Shown piece by piece: positions 58,944 through 64,000 of a DNA stretch of 64,000 nt. The translations under genes were made by a program, and so were the position numbers. The stretch is from Phycisphaeraceae bacterium (GTDB lineage Bacteria; Planctomycetota; Phycisphaerae; Phycisphaerales; Phycisphaeraceae). The notes below the pieces were generated by a model, which was given only the letters and a program-made list of their open reading frames with translations, was not told the DNA's origin and did no database searches. Where the stretch lies: positions 114,491 through 178,490 of the forward strand of contig JANQSF010000006.1 in NCBI GenBank assembly GCA_028284155.1. Reading direction: 5' to 3'. Each line of letters starts with the position of its first letter. Positions within the stretch are counted from its first letter, which is position 1.

Positions 58944-60798
58944 GTCCATTTCCCCATCCCGAATAGAGGCGAAAGACGCATACGAGGCCCCGCCCGCGCT
59001 GTTGCGGCCGATGCCCCGCGTCGAGCGCGATCAGGTCGAACCCGGCCAGGCTAATCAGTACTTCGGCCGGGCGCTGGTCATCGGCCGGCTCTCAGCCGTC
59101 GCGGTCACGATCGTGATGATCGCCCTGCTCGGCCGGGTTGTGCAATTGCAGGTCGCGCCGCCGAAGCAGATCGCCGAGATGATCGGCACGCAGACGAGCA
59201 AGGTCGCGCTCAAGGGACGACGCGGCCACCTGATGGACCGCAACAGCCGCATCATCGCGACCAGCGGGCTCGGCCACTCGCTCTTTGTCGACCCGTTCCT
59301 GATCGACGACCCCAACACCTTTTCCGAAACGGTCGGCTACACGCTCGACTACGACCCGGCGACCATCGAGCAGCGGCTCTTCCAACGGCGTAACAGCCGT
59401 TACGTCGTGATCGACAAGAACATCAGCTCACGACGGATGGGCATGCTCGAAGGCTTTCAGCTTGGCGGGCTTGGCGTTCGGCCGTTCCTGGAACGACACT
59501 ACCCGCAGGGCGATCTGGCCGGGCAGGTCATCGGCTTTGTGGGCGCCGAAGAACGCGGCGTCGAAGGCCGAGGGCTCGAGGGCATCGAACGGCTGTTCGA
59601 TGCCTACCTGCGCGGCAAGCCCGGCGCGATGACCTACCTGCGCGACGCCAAGCGTCAACCGCTCTGGGTGCAGCGCGAGGGGTACAAGCAGCCGATGGAC
59701 GGCCGATCGATTCGGCTCAGCCTTGACATGACGATTCAAGCCATCGCGCAGAACGCGTTGCAGGAAACGTGCGAGCAGTTCTCAGCCGAGTCGGGACAAC
59801 TGGTCATGCTCGACCCGCACACGGGCGAGATCCTCGCGATGGCCAACTATCCGACCTTCGATCCGAACGACCTGAGCCAACCGGGCATGAGGCCGGCCGC
59901 TTGGCGAAACCGCTGCGTGACCGACGTGCTCGAACCCGGATCGACGTTCAAGCCGTTCGTGTGGGCGGCGCTCACCGACGCCGGTATCGGCAAGCCGTCT
60001 GAGATGATCGACTGCGGCCCGGGCTATTGGGTCACGCCGTACGGCCGACGCCTGCGCGACGCCAGCGGACACGGGCGGGTCGACTGGATGCACGTGCTGA
60101 TCGAGTCGAGCAACATCGGCATGGCCAAGGTCGCCGAACGCACAAGCCGGGCCGGGTTGAACCAGATGGTCAGCGCGTTCGGCTTCGGTCGCCCCACCGG
60201 CAGCGCGCTGCCCGGCGAGGTCGGGGGGATCCTTAACCCGCTGCGTCGGTGGACCAAGTACTCCATGAGCAGCATCCCGATGGGTCAGGAGATCGGGACG
60301 ACTCCGTTGCAGATCGCCGCCGCGTTCTGCCCGCTTGCCAATGGCGGCCTGATGGTCACGCCCACGATCGTCGCCGTCCACCCCGACGAGCCGTTGGCCA
60401 GCTCGCCGATCTACGAACGCATTCTGACGCCCGAAACGGCTGAGCTAACCAAGAACGTCCTGCGTCGGGTCGTGACGGAGGGCACCGGCCGAAAGATCAA
60501 GTCATCGCCCTACGGCATCTTCGGCAAGACGGGCACAGCCCAAGTGCCGAACCCGACCGGCCGCGGCTACCTGCCGGGTCAATACATCGCCGGCTTCGTC
60601 GGCGGCGCGCCGCTGGACAGGCCGCGCGTCGTGGTGGCCTGCTTCATCCAGCGACCCGACAAACGCAAGGGCTACTACGGCGGCCTCGTCGCCGCGCCGT
60701 GCGTTCGCAAGGTCATCGAACAGACGCTCGTCTACATGGGCGTCGAGCCGGACGCCGCCGAGTTGGAACGCCATCGGCCGATGGTCGTACGGCGGTAG
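58930..60798 (+). CDS. ftsI: Penicillin-binding transpeptidase of the FtsI type
   Basis: 622 residues. A membrane helix (about 52-75) and a PBP dimerisation domain (about 95-230, GRRGHLMDRNSRIIATS) precede the transpeptidase. Catalytic motifs are STFK (Ser338 with Lys341), SSN (393-395) and KTGT (533-536). It crosslinks peptidoglycan, probably at the septum. It starts with GTG inside the ftsL end. Many planctomycetes lack most division genes, so an intact FtsI in an rsmH-ftsL context suggests a lineage that kept septal wall synthesis. No murE, mraY or ftsW follows; gcvT is next. Confidence 0.92.
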   Translation: MSDGKSISPSRIEAKDAYEAPPALLRPMPRVERDQVEPGQANQYFGRALVIGRLSAVAVTIVMIALLGRVVQLQVAPPKQIAEMIGTQTSKVALKGRRGHLMDRNSRIIATSGLGHSLFVDPFLIDDPNTFSETVGYTLDYDPATIEQRLFQRRNSRYVVIDKNISSRRMGMLEGFQLGGLGVRPFLERHYPQGDLAGQVIGFVGAEERGVEGRGLEGIERLFDAYLRGKPGAMTYLRDAKRQPLWVQREGYKQPMDGRSIRLSLDMTIQAIAQNALQETCEQFSAESGQLVMLDPHTGEILAMANYPTFDPNDLSQPGMRPAAWRNRCVTDVLEPGSTFKPFVWAALTDAGIGKPSEMIDCGPGYWVTPYGRRLRDASGHGRVDWMHVLIESSNIGMAKVAERTSRAGLNQMVSAFGFGRPTGSALPGEVGGILNPLRRWTKYSMSSIPMGQEIGTTPLQIAAAFCPLANGGLMVTPTIVAVHPDEPLASSPIYERILTPETAELTKNVLRRVVTEGTGRKIKSSPYGIFGKTGTAQVPNPTGRGYLPGQYIAGFVGGAPLDRPRVVVACFIQRPDKRKGYYGGLVAAPCVRKVIEQTLVYMGVEPDAAELERHRPMVVRR

Positions 60799-60892
60799 GA
60801 GTTGTGCCTCACTCCATCTCTGAGATACGGACTCGCGACCGTGCCCGTATGATCAACGCGATCCTACGTCGCGTCATCAACGGAGCCGCCCC

Positions 60893-62014
60893 TTGCACCG
60901 CACGCCCTTTCATCAGTTCCACGTCGAGCACGGCGCAAAGATGGTCGACTACGCCGGCTGGGAAATGCCCATCCGCTACACCTCGATCATTGCCGAACAC
61001 AAACAGGTCCGGTCGTCGGGTGGCCTTTTCGACGTTTCGCACATGGGTCGGATCAAGTTTGGTGGTCGGCACGGGCGCAAGCTGCTTGAACGCATCCTGA
61101 CGCGTCGCGTCAGCGACATGGACGAAGGGCAGTGTCGTTACAGCCTGATCTGCAATGCGCACGGCGGCGTGATCGAAGACGTGCTGGTGTATCGCTACGA
61201 CGGCCACTGGTTGTTGGTCGTCAACGCTTCGAACCGGCAGAAGGTGCTGGCCCACATCGAGGCGTCGATCGGCGACCTGAAGGCGAAGGTCGAAGACCTC
61301 ACATTCAAGACGGCGATGGTCGCGATGCAGGGGCCGAACGTGATGGACCAGATCGCGCGGTTCTCGAGTGAGGTGCCGTCGCTCAAGCGGTATCGCTTCT
61401 GCGTCAAGAACCTGTTCGTTGTGAAGCTAACGATCAGCCGAACGGGCTACACGGGCGAGGACGGCGTTGAGGTGATCCTGCCGGCCAACATGGCTGAGAA
61501 GGCGATCAAGATGATGTACAAGGAGCCGTCGAACGATGAGGAAGCGGCCGCGGTCATGACGCCGGCCGGCCTGGGCGCACGCGACTCGCTGCGCATCGAG
61601 GCGGGGATGCCGCTGTACGGACACGAGTTGGCTGAGGACATCGACCCGCTGACGGCCGGGCTGAACTTCGCCGTCGATATGGATAAAGGAGAAGACGGCC
61701 CGACCGGCGCGGACGAACGATTCATCGGGCAGGAAGCGTTGTTCGCCGTCGCGAAGGCCGGGCCGGGTCGCAAACTGGTCGGCCTGAAGCTCGACGGCAA
61801 ACGTACCCCGCGACAGGGCATGGGCGTGTTGAAAGGCGACCAGGCGATCGGCCACCTCACCAGCGGCTGTTTGTCGCCGACGCTGGAGGCGCCGATCGCG
61901 ATGGCCTACGTCGCGGCACGGTCGTGCGGTGAGGGCGATTCGTTGGTGGTCGATTTCGGCGGCAAGCAGGTCGAGGCGGAAGTTGTGCCGCTACCGTTTT
62001 ACAAGCGGAAGTGA
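60893..62014 (+). CDS. gcvT: Glycine cleavage system T protein (aminomethyltransferase)
   Basis: 373 residues. The start TTG gives MHRTPFHQFHVEHGAKMVDYAGWEMP in family register. Other motifs: FDVSHMGRI, NASNRQKVLAHI, SRTGYTGEDGVEV, DSLRIEAGMPLYGHEL and the C-terminal GHLTSGCLSPTLEAPIAM. It transfers the aminomethyl group from the H protein to tetrahydrofolate. GGAG lies 7 nt before the TTG, which supports this start. The other gcv genes are not nearby. It converges on the sigma-factor gene with a 1-bp gap. Confidence 0.94.
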   Translation: MHRTPFHQFHVEHGAKMVDYAGWEMPIRYTSIIAEHKQVRSSGGLFDVSHMGRIKFGGRHGRKLLERILTRRVSDMDEGQCRYSLICNAHGGVIEDVLVYRYDGHWLLVVNASNRQKVLAHIEASIGDLKAKVEDLTFKTAMVAMQGPNVMDQIARFSSEVPSLKRYRFCVKNLFVVKLTISRTGYTGEDGVEVILPANMAEKAIKMMYKEPSNDEEAAAVMTPAGLGARDSLRIEAGMPLYGHELAEDIDPLTAGLNFAVDMDKGEDGPTGADERFIGQEALFAVAKAGPGRKLVGLKLDGKRTPRQGMGVLKGDQAIGHLTSGCLSPTLEAPIAMAYVAARSCGEGDSLVVDFGGKQVEAEVVPLPFYKRK

Positions 62015-62015
62015 T

Positions 62016-62957
62016 CTAGGCGCTGCGTCGCTGAGGCGGCAGGTCGTCGGCAACATCGTTGTCCTGCCCGTCCGCGTCGGATTCTGACGTCTTCTGTCTT
62101 CGGCGCTTCTTTGAAGTCAGCGGCGGCTGGAACGGCTTGTCCGAGTTCATGCGGTCGTTGAGCTTTTCGAGCGCCTCGATCTCGATCTGACGGACACGCT
62201 CGCGGGTCAGGCCGATGTGTCGGCCGATCTCTTTGAGCGTCAACGGCTCGTCGCCTTCAAGGCCGTAGCGCAACCGGAGGATCGTCGCTTCGCGCTCGTC
62301 GATCACTTCGAGCAGTTGGCGGATCGTGTCGAGGTCGTCGTCAGCCAACACCTGCTCATCCGGCGGCGCGTTGCGCGTGTCGGTGAGCATCTCCGAAAGC
62401 GACGTGCCTTCGCCGGTGTCGTCGCCGCGCATGGGGCGTCGGCTGGCGCGAACGGCCTTGCGGATGATGCGCACCTTACGCAATGGCAACTCCATTGCCT
62501 CGGACAGTTCCTTGATATTCGGCGTCCGACCGAGCTTCTCTTCCAGCTCACGTGACGTCTTCTTCCACTTCGAGATCAGCTCGACCATGTACGCGGGGAT
62601 GTGGATCGGCTGAACGGCGTTGATCAGCGCACGCTTGATCGCCTGCTTGATCCACCACGACGCGTAAGTGCTGAAACGCGCGCCCTGATCCGGGTCGAAC
62701 GCCTCGACCGCGCGGAGCAATCCCAAATTGCCCTCTTCGATCAGGTCCTGCAGGGGCAGACCGCGGTTGCCGTAACGCTTGGCGATGTTGACGACCAGGC
62801 GGAGGTTGGAGCGGATCATTTGGTCGCGCGCGTACGGGCAGTTCTCGCGCAGAATCCGCCAACACAGGTCTTTCTCCTGCTCGGCGGTCAGCAGCGGGGC
62901 CTCGTCGATCTGTCGCAGGTAGATCTCGAGGCCGGACTTGACGGCACGTGCTCCCAT
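62016..62957 (-). CDS. Primary-type RNA polymerase sigma factor (sigma-70 family)
   Basis: 313 residues. Region 1.2 (GLEIYLRQIDEAPLLTAEQE), region 2 (NLRLVVNIAKRYGNRGLPLQDLIEEGN, then FSTYASWWIKQAI), region 3, and region 4 (EREATILRLRYGLEGDEPLTLKEIG, then LTRERVRQIE) are complete. Region 1.1 is missing, as in group 2 or short RpoD-like factors. The C terminus ends in a basic then acidic low-complexity tail. The ATG at 62957 has GGGAG 10 nt upstream. Whether it is the housekeeping sigma or an alternative cannot be told from the window. Confidence 0.9.
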   Translation of the reverse strand: MGARAVKSGLEIYLRQIDEAPLLTAEQEKDLCWRILRENCPYARDQMIRSNLRLVVNIAKRYGNRGLPLQDLIEEGNLGLLRAVEAFDPDQGARFSTYASWWIKQAIKRALINAVQPIHIPAYMVELISKWKKTSRELEEKLGRTPNIKELSEAMELPLRKVRIIRKAVRASRRPMRGDDTGEGTSLSEMLTDTRNAPPDEQVLADDDLDTIRQLLEVIDEREATILRLRYGLEGDEPLTLKEIGRHIGLTRERVRQIEIEALEKLNDRMNSDKPFQPPLTSKKRRRQKTSESDADGQDNDVADDLPPQRRSA

Positions 62958-63050
62958 TCGCTTCAAACTCCCACCACGCGCACGACATGACGCGGGGTTA
63001 CCTCGGATATCGGCGGATTGGGAGGGAGGCTTGACGTGGAAGAGCTGCTG

Positions 63051-63087
63051 GCTGACAGCGGTCAGCGATTAGCTGTTAGCGATAAGC
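63051..63087. repeat. Short palindrome and repeated GATTAGCTGTTAGCGATAAGC-like stretch
   Basis: GCTGAC-AGCG-GTCAGC is a perfect 6-bp stem, followed by alternating TTAGC/GATAAGC words. It lies between the sigma factor and ROK genes and resembles degraded dispersed repeats. Confidence 0.4.
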
Positions 63088-63126
63088 GGAGCGTTTCGCC
63101 GCTTCGCGGTTCCCAGGAAGGCGAGC

Positions 63127-64000
63127 CTAACGCAGCCGCCCGTCTTGGTGCGCATCCCACGCGCCGGCGGCGGCCCCGATAATCCCCGCGTCGTTGCCGA
63201 GCAACGCCGGTTCGAGCCGCACGCGGCTTTCCAGGATCGTCCAATCGAAATAATCGAACCACTTGCGCACACGCTCGAACAGGTAGTCGCCAGCCAGGAT
63301 CATGCCGCCGGCGAACACGATCATCTGCGGGTCGAACAATCGGCAGACATTGACGCAGACCATGCCCAGCCAACGGGTCACGTCGTTGACGATCTCCTCG
63401 GCCAGGTCGTCGCCCGCCTTGGCCGCATCGAAAACGGCCCGCGCGCCCAAGTCGCCTTCGCGTTTCAGCACTTCGCACAGCAACGACGCTCGGCCGGCGG
63501 CGATCATCTCCTCGGCTCGGCGTCCTGCCGACGCGGCGGAGGCGTATTGCTCGAAACAACCCGGCGCGCCACTGGTCCAGCGCTCGCCGTCGGGGTTCAC
63601 CACGACGTGCCCGACCTCCGCGCCGTAACCGTGCGCGCCGTGCAGCATGCGGCCGTCGATGATGATGCCCGCGCCGATGCCCGTCCCGAGCGTGAACATG
63701 ACCAGGTGGCGGATGCGCCGATCACGCCCCGCGCCGGCCCAGAACTCCCCCATCGCCGCCGCGTTCGCGTCGTTTTCCAACACAGCCGGCCGACCGGTCA
63801 GTTCGGCGATCCGGTCGCGCACGGCAATATTCGTCCAGCCCTGAAGGTTCGGTGCCGCCAGCACGACGCCGTTGTCGAAATCGACCGGCCCCGGCGCGCC
63901 GACCCCGATGCCCGCGATGTCTTTCAGCCGCATGTCAGCCTCGGCCGCGACGTTCTTCGCCGCCTCGGCCATGACCTGAATCACACGGTCCGGCCCGTGC
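63127..64000 (-). CDS. ROK-family sugar kinase, probably glucokinase (5' end outside window)
   Basis: About 291 residues visible; the frame is open to the right edge. It shows GIGVGAPGPVDFDNG, a VLENDANAAAMGEFW nucleotide/sugar motif with the catalytic Asp, TLGTGIGAGIIIDG and AEVGHVVVNPDGE. Most ROK proteins next have a CxCGxxGC zinc motif; here it reads WTSGAPGC, keeping only the last Cys. Zinc binding may be lost or altered. The family phosphorylates glucose or related sugars, or acts as a repressor; no DNA-binding domain is in the visible part. Confidence 0.82.
   Translation of the reverse strand, partial: HGPDRVIQVMAEAAKNVAAEADMRLKDIAGIGVGAPGPVDFDNGVVLAAPNLQGWTNIAVRDRIAELTGRPAVLENDANAAAMGEFWAGAGRDRRIRHLVMFTLGTGIGAGIIIDGRMLHGAHGYGAEVGHVVVNPDGERWTSGAPGCFEQYASAASAGRRAEEMIAAGRASLLCEVLKREGDLGARAVFDAAKAGDDLAEEIVNDVTRWLGMVCVNVCRLFDPQMIVFAGGMILAGDYLFERVRKWFDYFDWTILESRVRLEPALLGNDAGIIGAAAGAWDAHQDGRLR

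Noticed and set aside
1..64000. Prophage, insertion sequence or integrative element
   Set aside because: No integrase, transposase, terminase or flanking target duplication is visible. The palindromic repeats are the only mobile-like sequence.

Overview
The window looks like a chromosomal segment of a planctomycete, most likely of the class Phycisphaerae. The DNA is GC-rich throughout. The gene content is typical of that group: a DUF1501 protein, a very large PQQ-propeller protein, a secreted EF-hand protein, futalosine-type menaquinone synthesis, and a reduced division and cell-wall cluster. This assignment is an inference from gene content, not from a marker-gene tree.

Region 1 (1-5,424) is a sugar-activation block. 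Divergent from a shared 200-bp promoter region lie gmhA on one side and, on the other, an hddC-gmhB fusion, hddA and a family 2 glycosyltransferase. Together they encode every step from sedoheptulose-7-phosphate to a nucleotide-activated heptose plus a transferase. A D-threonine aldolase/D-serine dehydratase-like enzyme follows gmhA.

Region 2 (5,460-24,000) is mostly leftward. It holds a membrane protein, a 1,035-residue PQQ-propeller protein, a DUF1501 protein, a secreted endonuclease/phosphatase-fold protein, asnB and aspS. Then come ribE, purC, pheS, mqnA, an enolase-superfamily enzyme, trpG/pabA, a small lipoprotein and a secreted protein of unknown function.

Region 3 (23,831-32,658) has priA and mutS back to back, three poorly characterised exported or membrane proteins, and a nine-loop EF-hand protein.

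Region 4 (33,034-55,491) is the highlight. It is one rightward run of type II secretion genes, gspE-F-G-H-I-J-K-L-M-D, plus a lipoprotein. The secretin gene is 11.7 kb and encodes 3,892 residues. An ordinary GspD has one N0 and three N1-type domains ahead of the secretin core. This one has an N0-like domain, about 37 consecutive N1-like repeats, then a normal secretin core. The accessory genes are also unusual: GspL ends in a roughly 100-residue Ser/Arg/Asp tail, and the GspM-position protein carries a Pro-rich linker and a GspC/PilP-like C-terminal part.

Region 5 (55,565-64,000) has tRNA-Leu(CAG), hslV, an rsmH-LysM-ftsL-ftsI fragment of the division and cell-wall cluster, gcvT, a primary-type sigma factor and a ROK kinase that runs off the end.

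Two features cut across regions. Short palindromic repeats sit at gene ends and inside coding sequences, notably within mutS just before the P-loop. Several genes have a TANNNT hexamer 5-9 nt before the start codon and no Shine-Dalgarno, which suggests leaderless mRNAs. No insertion sequence, prophage, integrase or CRISPR array was seen.
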